Shown: positions 16,377 to 26,800 of the stretch, piece after piece | How positions within the stretch are numbered: position 1 is the first letter of the stretch | Layout: the number at the start of each line of letters is the position of its first letter | Source: Marinifilum flexuosum | GTDB lineage: Bacteria > Bacteroidota > Bacteroidia > Bacteroidales > Marinifilaceae | Assembly (NCBI RefSeq): GCF_003610555.1 | Contig: NZ_RAPQ01000008.1 | Location: 1,666,490 to 1,730,489 of the forward strand | DNA: 64,000 nt | Direction: 5' to 3' | The notes under the pieces: generated by a model | Told to the model about the DNA's origin: nothing | Databases searched by the model: none | The model's input: the letters and a program-made list of their open reading frames with translations, nothing else | Position numbers and translations under genes: made by a program

Positions 16377-18944
16377 ATGAAACTGATTCAACTCTTTTTG
16401 GTATTGATTTTCACCAGTCAGTCAATTCTATCACTAGCAACACCTACTTTTAAAATCAAATCTTCTCCTGCCTGGAAAACAAAAATTAAGTTCGATCCAC
16501 AGGCACAAGCACATAAAAATGAAGGTTCGGTAAGTTACCTTTTGTTAGACTGGCAGGACAACGAGATCACCAAAGAGTACAATTACCGTTACTGCATGAG
16601 TTTGAATGATGAAGATGCGGTTCAGAGCAATTCACAATTGTATTTTACCTTCGATCCATCTTACGAGGAGCTCTACATTAACACCATTAAGATTTATCGA
16701 AATGGCAAAATCATCAATAAGCTCAGCCGAGATAAAATTGAACTCATGAGAAACGAGAAGAATGTGGAGCGTTACATTTATGATGGAAGCTATTCTGCAG
16801 TGTGTATTCTCGAAGATGTGCAAGTTGGTGATATTCTCGAGTATGAATACACCCTAAAAGGAGCCAATCCTATATTTAAGAATCATTTTTACAATTACCA
16901 TAGTCAGGCGTTCAGTTCCAGAATTCAGCACATGTATTATCAAATGTTGCTGCCCGAGCATAAAAAATTCCAGGTGAAAAAGCTTTTTGGAGGGGTAGAG
17001 CCTATGCAAAGTACTAAAAATGGGATGCAGTCGATATTCTGGAACTTAAAAAATGTAGCTCCAATTTTTACCGATGAAGACAGTCCTTCATGGTACGATG
17101 CCTATCCGGCTTCAGAGATCAGTTCATTTCAGGACTGGAATGAGGTGCGTTCCTTTATGCAGGATCTTTATCCTATGGATGTGGTTTGTCCAAAGATCAC
17201 ACACTTTATTTCAAAGAAAAAATTCAGCGCCGATGAGGAAGGAGTAATTCAAATCATCCGTTTTGTACAGGATGAAATCAGGTATCTGGCCATGAGCAAT
17301 GGCGTAAATTCACACAAACCACATCATCCCGAAAAAGTATTCGAACAACGATTTGGCGATTGCAAAGACAAGTCGTACTTGTTAAGCTATATGCTTAAAG
17401 AAATAGGAGTGGAAGCCTGGCCAGCCATTGTAAATACCAAGGCCAGAAGATATGTCGATCGTTATGTTGCTTCCCCTTTTGCCTTCAACCATGTGATTGT
17501 AAAAATCAATTGGAAAGGTAAAACCTATTGGGTCGATCCCACCTATAACAATCAAAAGGGAGGGATGGATCAATTGCTGAACCCACAGTATGGAAAAGCA
17601 TTGGTGATCGATAAGGACAAAACCATTTGGGAAAAAATTCCTGAAATTCAGACCAGCAAAGTAGTGATTAACGAAAATTTCTGGATTACCGATAGCATTT
17701 CAAAAATTCGATATGATGTAGTTAGCAATTTCAGCGGACAAATTGCCAATACAAGAAGAAGTTGGAACTTGGGTAATTCCCTGGCAGAAAATAAGGATGC
17801 CTATTTGGATTATTGTACTCGCTACTACGAGAATATGAGCTGGAAACACGACTCGGCTCTTATTTTTCGTGACAATCAGAAAGAGAATACCTTCACCATC
17901 ATCGAAAAATATGAAATTGAAAGTTTGTGGGAACATAGGGGTGCAGACAGTTTAGAACTGTATTCCAGTTATTTTCCTTACAATATGTACGAGTTTATGA
18001 ACTCTACCAACGATAAGGTGAGAAATGCACCGCTGCATATTACTCATCCAATTGATGTAGAACTGAAAATAAACCTTCACTTTCCAAAACACAAGCAGGT
18101 TGCTTTTGCAGAAGAGAGGGACAGTGTGGTGAATGATATGTTTAAATTTCATTTCGATGTGTCAAATAATAGGCTGTCCAATTTTGTAACCCTTACCTAC
18201 AAATACAAAAGTTTACAAGATCATGTACCTGTCGAAAAATTAAAGGCTTACTATAAGGATTACAATCGGGTGTCCGACAAATGTGAATATCCTGTGCAGT
18301 GGGGAATGGATGCTGATCCTAAATTCAAAATCTTTGGTCCTGCGGTCTTTATGGCAGTATTATTGATTATTGCCCTTTTCTTTTTGATTCGAAAACTGTA
18401 CAATTGGGATACCATTCCAGAGAATCCATTTGGTCCGGTTCAGGAGACCATTGGAGGTTGGTTGGCCTTGGTAGCTTTAGGCCTTTATGTAACACCAATA
18501 TCAATAGTTTATTTGATATATGATTCAGGCTACTTTAGCCAGGCAGTATGGGATGGCTTTATTACGCAGTATGGCAACCAGCCTTTTTTGGCCGGAGGAT
18601 TTTACTTTTTTGAGTTGCTTTATAATCTGGCCACAATTTTCTTTGCCATATTCCTGATTGTATTGATGCATCAGAAAAGAACCACTTTTCCAAAACTATA
18701 CATCTATTTTAGAGTGATTGTACTTGTGGGATTATTTGCTGATAACATATTGGGTGCGGAAATTATTGGTTCCGACGCCATAGATAAAAAGGAGTTGACT
18801 AGAAGTATAGTAGGTGCAGCCATTTGGATTCCGTACATGATGAAATCCCAGAGGGTAAAAGAGACATTTGTGAAGCGACTTGGTAAAAATAAAACACAGC
18901 CAGAAAAAACAGAAGAATTACAAGCCTCTGAAGAGTTGGTATAA
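16377..18944 (+). CDS. DUF3857/transglutaminase-like protein with C-terminal membrane domain (DUF2569-like)
   Basis: The 855-residue protein begins with a signal peptide (MKLIQLFLVLIFTSQ..., cut near SLA). Residues about 50-250 match the DUF3857 beta-rich domain. A transglutaminase-like cysteine-protease fold follows with the triad C329 (FGDCKDKS), a His in FNHVIVKINW and an Asp in YWVDPTYN. From about residue 655 to 830 there are four hydrophobic helices in a DUF2569-like arrangement, ending in a charged tail. The catalytic part would face the periplasm. The role is unknown in this family; the intact triad suggests real peptidase or transfer activity. It converges with the DUF4421 gene. Confidence 0.87.
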   Translation: MKLIQLFLVLIFTSQSILSLATPTFKIKSSPAWKTKIKFDPQAQAHKNEGSVSYLLLDWQDNEITKEYNYRYCMSLNDEDAVQSNSQLYFTFDPSYEELYINTIKIYRNGKIINKLSRDKIELMRNEKNVERYIYDGSYSAVCILEDVQVGDILEYEYTLKGANPIFKNHFYNYHSQAFSSRIQHMYYQMLLPEHKKFQVKKLFGGVEPMQSTKNGMQSIFWNLKNVAPIFTDEDSPSWYDAYPASEISSFQDWNEVRSFMQDLYPMDVVCPKITHFISKKKFSADEEGVIQIIRFVQDEIRYLAMSNGVNSHKPHHPEKVFEQRFGDCKDKSYLLSYMLKEIGVEAWPAIVNTKARRYVDRYVASPFAFNHVIVKINWKGKTYWVDPTYNNQKGGMDQLLNPQYGKALVIDKDKTIWEKIPEIQTSKVVINENFWITDSISKIRYDVVSNFSGQIANTRRSWNLGNSLAENKDAYLDYCTRYYENMSWKHDSALIFRDNQKENTFTIIEKYEIESLWEHRGADSLELYSSYFPYNMYEFMNSTNDKVRNAPLHITHPIDVELKINLHFPKHKQVAFAEERDSVVNDMFKFHFDVSNNRLSNFVTLTYKYKSLQDHVPVEKLKAYYKDYNRVSDKCEYPVQWGMDADPKFKIFGPAVFMAVLLIIALFFLIRKLYNWDTIPENPFGPVQETIGGWLALVALGLYVTPISIVYLIYDSGYFSQAVWDGFITQYGNQPFLAGGFYFFELLYNLATIFFAIFLIVLMHQKRTTFPKLYIYFRVIVLVGLFADNILGAEIIGSDAIDKKELTRSIVGAAIWIPYMMKSQRVKETFVKRLGKNKTQPEKTEELQASEELV

Positions 18945-19118
18945 ATGAAAAGTTTATACGTTTTCTGGGGACAATTTTTTATTATATTTCCTTTCAGCTA
19001 CCATGTGAAACGAAGTTCGATAAAATCAATCCTTTCGCGTGGTACTGTAATAAAGTCACACGAAGGGATGCGTGCGACAGCGAGGGAGAACCTTTATGAT
19101 GACTTTGTATGCAAAATG

Positions 19119-20150
19119 CTAGCCTTTGCCTTTCTTTTTAAATAGATTGGGAGCATTGAATCGTATTCCAAAAAAGATGTGATAGAAAACATTTGTCTCT
19201 GTATTCCTGGCAGTGGTATTTTCTTGTTTGAACCAAGTATCAGAAAGGGTGGTGAAAACTCCTGTATAAAACTTACTGCTGTTATAGCCCATTCCAATTT
19301 TACAATCAGCTCTTAACAAGAGGTTATTCTGATTCGTAACAAAATTTCCACCTTCTGTGCGTGTGGTAAGTTTGGTATTTAGGTAACCAATGCTCGCAAG
19401 CATTCCTATGGAAGCATATATTTTCTCTTTAAGTACAAATGTATGTGCATATCCCGGTCCGATATGAAACTCTATGTTTTTTGATTTCTGCGTATTTACT
19501 GAATTGGACTTATCGTTGATCCGGTAATACTCGAAATTGAAAACAGGCATAAAACTCCCTGCACTTTTCAATTGGCGCTCTGTTTGGGTGGTTAAACTGC
19601 GTAAAGAGAATTTTGAGTTGTGAATATAGCCCGATGAAATGGATACTCCTTCGTAATTTAAATCAGGAAATTGGATAAAGGCATCTCCTTTTGTCCAGTT
19701 GATATAATCATCGGTGTTTTTAAGATAATAGCCTTGAACTTTTGAGTAGGTGATATTCGAAAACCAATTTTTAAATACCAAGGCTGCATCAAGTTGAAAT
19801 GCTGTTGTCTCGCCTTTTGAATCATTGTCTCCATTGCCTGGCAAAAAATCAGGAGCAAATTGAACGCCCAATGAAATGAATTCATAGTGTAGTTTCAGGC
19901 GCAAGTTGTTGGGAGTATTTGGGTAAAGAATGGTTTTGTTTGAGGGAGTTTCAACCCGAAATGTTTCATATGAATTATTGAATGAAATATCAGCGGCAAT
20001 TATGCCATTCATTTTCTCTATCCAACCCTCTTCATAAATATTACTTAGCGTATCTGATATTTGCGCTTCAGCCTTCAAGAACAGTATTGTAAAAACTGCA
20101 CTGATCAGTGCTATTCGAATAAAATAGATCTTTTTTGCTGCTTCGCACAT
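19119..20150 (-). CDS. DUF4421 family protein, probable outer-membrane beta-barrel
   Basis: The 343-residue protein starts with an N-terminal hydrophobic signal segment (RIALISAVFTILFL, cut near AEA). The remainder alternates short beta strands with aromatic ends (LRLKLHYEFISLGVQF; FHIGPGYAHTFVL; IFFGIRFNAPNLF near the C-terminus), as seen in Bacteroidota DUF4421 proteins and small outer-membrane barrels. The function of the family is unknown. It is a single gene convergent with the DUF3857 gene. The start could be a few codons further in, as the first residues (MCEAAKK) precede a second plausible signal start. Confidence 0.75.
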   Translation of the reverse strand: MCEAAKKIYFIRIALISAVFTILFLKAEAQISDTLSNIYEEGWIEKMNGIIAADISFNNSYETFRVETPSNKTILYPNTPNNLRLKLHYEFISLGVQFAPDFLPGNGDNDSKGETTAFQLDAALVFKNWFSNITYSKVQGYYLKNTDDYINWTKGDAFIQFPDLNYEGVSISSGYIHNSKFSLRSLTTQTERQLKSAGSFMPVFNFEYYRINDKSNSVNTQKSKNIEFHIGPGYAHTFVLKEKIYASIGMLASIGYLNTKLTTRTEGGNFVTNQNNLLLRADCKIGMGYNSSKFYTGVFTTLSDTWFKQENTTARNTETNVFYHIFFGIRFNAPNLFKKKGKG

Positions 20151-20594
20151 TCCTTTAAAATTATTTTGCTACCAATAACCAAAGATTACTCCTATACAAG
20201 ATATTAAAAAAACCGATAGCGTGAGCTTGTGGTTTCTGATTTGCGTAGACAGGAAGTTATGCGTGGAAAATTTAAATTTTAAAGTCCTGAAATGAGCAAA
20301 GTACCCCAAAAGTACATCCATATACTGATGAACCATAAGTTGGCAAATTCAATAATTTTATTCACTAATAATACGATCACCTTTGTTTTGTAATCATTCG
20401 GCTATAGGTATTGTTTTAAGATAAGTTTCCAAAAAAGAACCCAGTTTATACCATGTTGAATTCTAAGTAAACTATGGTTTCAGCATGATCAGCTTAATTT
20501 GAAGAGAATAATGTGAAGCAATTGAAGATTGTATGCTTTTAAATTTTTGTAGGAAAAAGCAAACATGCCAATTGCAGGCTAAGAATTAAGCGGA
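20151..20594. other. 444-bp divergent upstream region
   Basis: This gap lies between the divergent DUF4421 and NrtR-like genes. I found no gene. It contains AT-rich DNA and the motif AAACTATGGTTT near 20470, which echoes the AAACCAT near the palindromes upstream of the GH3 gene, but the match is too short to call an operator. Confidence 0.4.
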
Positions 20595-21299
20595 ATGGAA
20601 TGTGCGATATTTAGGGGGATAATTTCAATTGAAAGTGTGGTGTTGCGTTACCACAAAAATGAACTTCAGGTTCTTGTTGATGAAAGAGCTGTGACACAAA
20701 ACAGGGGCAATTCAGAAAGAGAAAACAATGCTTTTATTGCAGCTCAAATTACTGAACAAGCAAAATCACTTCATGAAATGGTAAGTGAAAACCTCAAGGA
20801 ATTAATTTCTTTTGAGAAGATATATGTTGAGCAGGTTCAAACACGGATTCAATCTCAGTTTCCGAAACATGCAAGAGACAAGTATGATAATAATTCTGAA
20901 AATGCTTCCAAACAACCCGTTGTAATTATCGGCTGCTGTGTATTGGTGGCCTCTTCGGAAAACAAAGAGGATCATGAGAAGGCAAAATGGGTTCCCGTAT
21001 CTGATTCTGACGAATTTGAAACTGTTTTACATCCACTTTTACAAGAAGCGCTAACATTTCTGAATCGAAAAATTGAGCAGGATCCCATCGCATTTTATTT
21101 GTTACCTGAAAAATTTAGCCTGAATGAGTTACAGCAGGTATATGAAACGGTAACAAGCAGACGCTTGGATAAGAGAAATTTCAGGAAAAAAATAGCTCAA
21201 CTACAATATTTAACTCCATTAAACGAAAAACAGAAAAACGTAAGGCATAAACCAGCAAGTTTGTACTGTTTTAATGGTAGTGTTTTTGAAAGAAATTAA
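20595..21299 (+). CDS. NrtR/AraR-type transcriptional regulator with a degenerate Nudix domain
   Basis: The 234-residue protein has the two-domain layout of NrtR-type repressors. The C-terminal winged helix (about 170-234) carries the family hallmark: LPEKFSLNELQQVYE, then LDKRNFRKKI and the final RHKPASLYCFN. The N-terminal part keeps Nudix-fold strands (SVVLRYHKNELQVLV; IYVEQVQT; AKWVPVSD), but the Nudix box with its GxxxxxExxxxxxxREUxEE pattern is absent, replaced by a charged Asn/Glu/Gln-rich helix. It should therefore bind a ligand rather than hydrolyse one. In Bacteroidota, relatives such as AraR regulate sugar genes. It lies 167 bp upstream of the GH3 gene, with palindromes between, so control of that gene is likely. 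Confidence 0.8.
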   Translation: MECAIFRGIISIESVVLRYHKNELQVLVDERAVTQNRGNSERENNAFIAAQITEQAKSLHEMVSENLKELISFEKIYVEQVQTRIQSQFPKHARDKYDNNSENASKQPVVIIGCCVLVASSENKEDHEKAKWVPVSDSDEFETVLHPLLQEALTFLNRKIEQDPIAFYLLPEKFSLNELQQVYETVTSRRLDKRNFRKKIAQLQYLTPLNEKQKNVRHKPASLYCFNGSVFERN

Positions 21300-21383
21300 G
21301 TCTGAATTGCAGTTGTAATTATTTTAAAGTTCTTGTTATTCAGATGGATGATCTGTTTTTTTTGAAATCAAATTAAGAACCTA

Positions 21384-21456
21384 GTTTAAACCTAAATGAA
21401 TTTAGATTAAACCATGAATTTTGTGCCAATATCTATGTTTAGATTTTGATTTAAAC
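21384..21456 (+). promoter_or_regulatory. two palindromes upstream of the GH3 gene, candidate operators
   Basis: The first element spans 21384-21412. Its core CTAAAT-GA-ATTTAG is a perfect palindrome, with outer GTTTAA and TTAAAC halves off by one base. The second spans 21437-21456 and pairs GTTTAGAT with ATTTAAAC around TTTG (7 of 8 positions). Both share the half-site GTTTAR. They sit between the NrtR-like gene and the GH3 start at 21467, where a repressor would block transcription. Binding is inferred. Confidence 0.45.
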
Positions 21457-21466
21457 AGTAGCAATA

Positions 21467-23797
21467 ATGAAAAGAAACAAAAGGAAATTACTGGCAATAT
21501 ATTTGGTTGGTTGTATAGGCTTTTATTCATCATGCAAGAGTAAAAATGATGGAGAAGCGAACTATCTTAATCCAAATTTACCAGTTGATGTTAGGGTAGA
21601 AAATTTGCTGTCTCAAATGACTTTGGAGGAGAAGATTGCCCAAATGTGTCAGTATGTTGGGCCTGATCATATCAGGGAGGCAGAGATGGTGATGAGTGAG
21701 AAAGACCTACACGACAATGATGCAATGGGATATTACCCGGATTTGTCGGTAGAAGATCTGGAAGATATGACACGCAAAGGAATGGTAGGTTCGTTTTTAC
21801 ATGTGAAAACTCCAGAAGAAGCCAATCATTTACAAAAACTGGCCAGAGAAAGCCGATTAAAAATCCCGGTATTAATAGGAATTGATGCAATTCATGGAAA
21901 TGCCTTAAATGTAGGAGCAACTGTATATCCAACGCCCATAGGAATGGCAAGTACCTGGGAGCCGGCTCTTGTTGAGCGTAGTGCTCGCGAAACCGCTCTT
22001 GAAATGCGTGCCATGGGTGCACAATGGGCATTTACTCCAAACATTGATATCGCTCGTGATGCTCGTTGGGGTAGAGTAGGTGAAACATTTGGAGAAGATC
22101 CACATTTGGTTTCAGAGATGGGAGTAGCCATGATTCAAGGAATGCAAGGGGATAATTTCACCGGAGAAGATAAGGTAATTGCCTGCGCCAAACATTTAAT
22201 TGCTGGCAGCGAACCGGTAAACGGACTCAATGCTGCTCCTATGGATGTTTCGGAACGAACACTACGAGAAGTTTTTCTCCCTCCTTATCAGGCGGCTATT
22301 GATGCCAATGTATTCTCTATGATGGCAGCGCATAATGAACTCAACGGTGTGCCTTGTCATTCCAATCATTATATCATGACTGAATTGATGCGCAATGAAA
22401 TGGGCTTCGAAGGTTTCTTTGTCAGCGACTGGATGGATATTGAGCGATTGGTAGATCTACACTTTGTTGCCGAAACTGAAAAGGAAGCCTGTTATTTATC
22501 GGTGAATGCAGGAATGGATATGCACATGCATGGGCCAAGATTTCACGAGCCTGTAAGGGAACTGGTTGAAGAGGGCCGACTAAGCGAAGAAAGAATTAAC
22601 CAATCGGTGCGTAAAATTCTTGAGGCAAAGTTTCGTTTGGGCTTGTTCGAAAATCCTTTTACCGATTTGGAAATGGCCAAGAAGCAGATATTTGCCAAAG
22701 AACACCAGCAAACCGCTCTTGATATGGCACGAAAATCAATGGTCTTATTAAAGAATGAAGAGATACTGCCTATCAATACAACAAAATATCCAAGAATTCT
22801 GGTCACAGGACCCAATGCAAATAATCAAACGATTATGGGAGATTGGTCGGCAAAACAACCTGATGAAAATGTGCTTACAATATTTGAAGGCCTGGAACAG
22901 GAAGCGCCGGCAAACTGTAAATTAAGTTTTTACAATTGTGGTGAGACTTTATTGTCAATTGAAGATTCAAAAATTGCAAAGGCCGCATCACTTGCCAAAA
23001 ATCATGATCTAACCATCGTAGTTGTTGGTGAAAATTCCATGCGTTACAAATGGGATGATAAAACCTGTGGAGAAAATACAGATCGTTCAAACATTCAGTT
23101 GCCAGGAAACCAACAACAATTGGTAGAGGCTCTGCACAAAAGTGGAAAGCCTGTTGTTGTGGTATTGGTAAATGGGAGACCTTTGGGAGTAGAATGGATT
23201 GCCAATAATGTTTCTGCTCTGTTGGAAGCATGGGAGCCCGGAAGTTTTGGAGGTCAGGCAGTGGCCGAAATTTTGTTTGGAAAGTTTAATCCAAGTGCAA
23301 AACTTCCTATTTCTATTCCACGAAATGCAGGGCAAATTCAAACCGTATATAACCACAAACCATCTCAGTATTTTCACAAATACAAAGCCGATGAAAGTAG
23401 TGCCTTATTTCCGTTCGGATATGGTTTAAGTTATACCAATTTTGAATACAGCAATATAAAACTGAGCAAAGAAAGAGTTAAAAAGAATGAAACTGTTCAG
23501 CTTTCAGTACAGCTTACCAATGCTGGGAATCGAAGAGGTGATGAAATTGTACAGCTTTACATTCGTGATGAGTATAGTTCGGTAACACGACCTGTAAAGG
23601 AATTGAAAGCTTTCAAAAAGATAGATCTTGCACCCAATGAAAGTTCAGTTCTGGAATTCGAGATATCGCCTAAGATGCTTGAATTCTATGATATTGATAT
23701 GAATAAGAAGGTAGAAGCAGGCAAATTCATAGTAATGATTGGTGGATCATCACTTGATGAGGATCTTCACAAGCTGACCTTTGAAGTGATTGAATAG
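21467..23797 (+). CDS. GH3 beta-glucosidase, lipoprotein
   Basis: The 776-residue protein begins with a lipoprotein signal (lipobox FYSSC, lipidated C23), so it is anchored in a membrane facing the periplasm or surface. The N-terminal GH3 barrel has the substrate-binding KHLIAGSE region and the nucleophile D321 in FFVSDWMD. The second GH3 alpha/beta domain (about 415-625) and a C-terminal fibronectin-III-like domain (about 680-770, ending in a conserved FVMIGGSS-type strand) complete the usual architecture. It should remove terminal beta-glucosyl or related residues from oligosaccharides. It follows the NrtR-like regulator and converges with the HTCS gene, sharing a bidirectional terminator. 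Confidence 0.92.
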   Translation: MKRNKRKLLAIYLVGCIGFYSSCKSKNDGEANYLNPNLPVDVRVENLLSQMTLEEKIAQMCQYVGPDHIREAEMVMSEKDLHDNDAMGYYPDLSVEDLEDMTRKGMVGSFLHVKTPEEANHLQKLARESRLKIPVLIGIDAIHGNALNVGATVYPTPIGMASTWEPALVERSARETALEMRAMGAQWAFTPNIDIARDARWGRVGETFGEDPHLVSEMGVAMIQGMQGDNFTGEDKVIACAKHLIAGSEPVNGLNAAPMDVSERTLREVFLPPYQAAIDANVFSMMAAHNELNGVPCHSNHYIMTELMRNEMGFEGFFVSDWMDIERLVDLHFVAETEKEACYLSVNAGMDMHMHGPRFHEPVRELVEEGRLSEERINQSVRKILEAKFRLGLFENPFTDLEMAKKQIFAKEHQQTALDMARKSMVLLKNEEILPINTTKYPRILVTGPNANNQTIMGDWSAKQPDENVLTIFEGLEQEAPANCKLSFYNCGETLLSIEDSKIAKAASLAKNHDLTIVVVGENSMRYKWDDKTCGENTDRSNIQLPGNQQQLVEALHKSGKPVVVVLVNGRPLGVEWIANNVSALLEAWEPGSFGGQAVAEILFGKFNPSAKLPISIPRNAGQIQTVYNHKPSQYFHKYKADESSALFPFGYGLSYTNFEYSNIKLSKERVKKNETVQLSVQLTNAGNRRGDEIVQLYIRDEYSSVTRPVKELKAFKKIDLAPNESSVLEFEISPKMLEFYDIDMNKKVEAGKFIVMIGGSSLDEDLHKLTFEVIE

Positions 23798-23812
23798 AAA
23801 TTACAAGAATAA

Positions 23813-23849
23813 AAAAGAGCAATAAATATCATTTATTGCTCTTTTTTTT
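23813..23849. terminator. bidirectional terminator between GH3 and HTCS genes
   Basis: A perfect 15-bp stem (23813-23827 with 23831-23845) with a 3-nt loop has A-runs on its left and T-runs on its right, so it works on both strands. It serves the convergent GH3 (plus) and HTCS (minus) genes. Confidence 0.92.
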
Positions 23850-23878
23850 GCTGCCTGCAACAGTTCATATCATTTGTT

Positions 23879-26800
23879 TTAGGAACCATACTTACTTGGA
23901 CTCACACCATAAAACTTTTTGAATGAAGTACTAAAATACTTAGGGTCAGAAAAGCCTGTGCTGTAAGCTATTTCACTAATACTATATTTCCCTGTTTTTA
24001 TAAGTTCAGCTGATTTTTTTAATCTGATAATTTTCACAAAATCCTGAGGAGACTGATCCGTCAATGCTTTTAGCTTTCTGTACAATACTGGTCTGCTTAT
24101 AAAGAGTTTTTTGCTGAACTCTTCAACCGAGAAATCAGTATTATCAAGGTTTTCATTTACAATATCCATGCATTTCTGAATAAATTCCTGGTCGAGTTCA
24201 TTTTTGTAATTGATTTGCTCGGAAGTATCTTCCTGTTTCAAGAATTTTTCTTTCAGAACCTTATGAGAATTCAAGAGATTGGAAATTTTCGATTTTAAAA
24301 TTCTCAAATCAAAAGGTTTCTCAATGTAACCATCTGCACCTAATTCATAGCCTTCAATTTTGTAATCGGAAGAGGTTAGGGCTGTTACCAGTATAATTGG
24401 AATATGACAGGTTTCGATATTCTTTTTTAAATGATTACAGAATACTCTGCCATCCATTTCGGGCATCATAATATCCGATACAATAATATCAGGTTCTTCT
24501 TCTTTGATCAGTTCAAGGGCTTCTTTACCATTGGAAGCCTGCATAATTTGATACGAAGAGCTTAGTTCTTTTCCAAGGAAGGTATTCAGTTCTTTACTAT
24601 CTTCTACAATTAAGAGTTTTGGAAGATTTGTATCTGGTTTTGGTAATTTATCTGCTTTGTTCTCTTTTACCTCAGGCTTAATGGAAGTTCTAAATACAGG
24701 AATGTATTTTTCATCGGTCTGTTGATCGATAAAATCGTTGACATTGAAGTGCTTATTGCCCATTTTGAACTTGATAAAGAAGCTGGTGCCGGCTTTAGGT
24801 TTACTGGTAAAACTAATGGTGCCTGAATGAGCATTTACCAGTTGTTTCACAAGTAGCAAGCCTACGCCACTGCCGGTTTCCTCCGAGTTAATGGCATTTG
24901 TAGCACGGTAATATCTTTTAAAGATGTTTTCCTGTTGATTTTCAGGAATTCCTATTCCGCTATCCTCAACTTTTATCAAACATTGATTACGCATTAACTC
25001 AATACATATGCTTATTTTTCCTTCCTCAGGAGTATATTTAATTGCATTGGAAATCAGGTTGTAAAAAATCTTATCAAATTTTAAGTGGTCATACCATAAT
25101 TCAATTACTTCCTGGCTTGATAGCAATTGAAAATGCAACCTTTTCTTTTCGAGCAGAGGTTGGAATGAACTGGACACTTCGGTCAGATGCTCTACCAAAT
25201 TGTGTCTGCCAACCTGCAGTTGCATCTTTTTCATTTCGGCCTTTTGAAAATCCAGCAACTGGGTAAAATAGGTTGTGAGTTTATCTACATTTTTAAGAGC
25301 CATATGAAGCAATTCGGAATCTTGCTTAGGTAAATTTTCTCTTGACGAAAGGCTGGTTAAGGGCGATTTTATTAAAGTTAGAGGTGTTTTTAAGTCATGA
25401 GCTACATTAATAAAAAACTGAATTTTCTCATTGGAGTTCTTTTCTTGAATTCGGATTCGGATAAATTTGAAAATAAAACTAGCAATTCCTAAGAAAAGAA
25501 TAAGGTAAATGGCATAAGCCCAGTAGGTTTGCCAGAAAGGAGGTTGTACCTTAATGGTAATTTCTCTTTGCTTTCCATTCCAATCATCTTGCAGGTTACT
25601 GGCCCTTACTTTAAATGTATAGGTTCCGGGATGAATGTTGGTATAGTTGGCTATGGAAGCAGAAGATGAAGGAGTCCATTCATCTTCGAATCCCTCTAAT
25701 TTCCATGAGTAACGATTCTTTACAGGATTTGTGTAGTTAATTCCTACAAAATCAAAAGAAAAGGAGTTTTGGTGGTAATCCAGTACGATTTTCTGTGTTA
25801 AGTCGATATGTTTTGAAAGTGGCGTATTAGGATCACCTATTGGATAAGATTTATTGGATATTTTAAAATCGGTAAAAAATATCTTGGGCGCTATTAGTAT
25901 TTTCTGAATCTGAAGAGGATCGAAGGATACAAATCCACTTTCGCCTCCAAATATCATTTTACCCTTTGAGGTGATGCAAGAAGCTCCAATACTGAATTCT
26001 TTAATGGATAAACCATCCGAAATATCGTAATTTACAAACTTCCTGCCAGGAGGATTAAAAAGAGATAAGCCATTTGTCGTACTCAACCAAACTTGCTCCT
26101 TTTTATCGGGAAGGATGCCATATATGGTGTTAGAAGGTAAACCGTCTTTCTGTGTAAAGTGGCTGAATTTTTCTGTTTTAGGATTGAAAATATTTAATCC
26201 ACCTCCTTCTGTTCCGATATATACCTTACCATTTTTATCTTCATAAAAACAAAAACAGGCACTACTGCTAATTGCATCAGGATTATTTTTGTCTGGCACA
26301 AAAAGTTTGAATTCCCCATTGGTTTTGTTAAAAAGATAGAAGCCCTCACGACAACCAATGTATAGGAAGTTGGAACTTCCTTCATATATATTCTGAACGC
26401 TATAAATTGGATAAGAAATTATCTTTTTCGTAGTTGGATTGTATTTTAATAACTTGCCTCTGATTGAGCCAATCCATATATTTCCATCTCTGTCTTTTAA
26501 AATTTCATATACGTAAATGCTTCCTTCATTTTCTTCCAGCACATGTTTAGGAAATGCTGGCTGAATCTTTCTTGTCGATAAATTTAATTGATCTATTCCG
26601 CCACCATAACTGCCAATCCATATTTCGTTATTGCTCACCTGTTCAAGGCTAAGAATTGTATTGCTGCCTATTTGTTTCTTCTGATTTGTCCTGTTGTAAA
26701 AGTGTTGCCATTGATTGGTAGAAGGATTTAATTTGCTGATGCCTTTTTTGGTTCCAAACCACATGTTTCCAAATGAATCTTCAAGAACTGCCCTTCCTGT

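Noticed and set aside
10429-20228. Shared 12-mer CAAGCTCACGCT at about 10429 and, inverted, at about 20217
   Set aside because: The match does not extend beyond 12 bases on either side, so it may be chance in this amount of DNA; it would need a genome-wide count.
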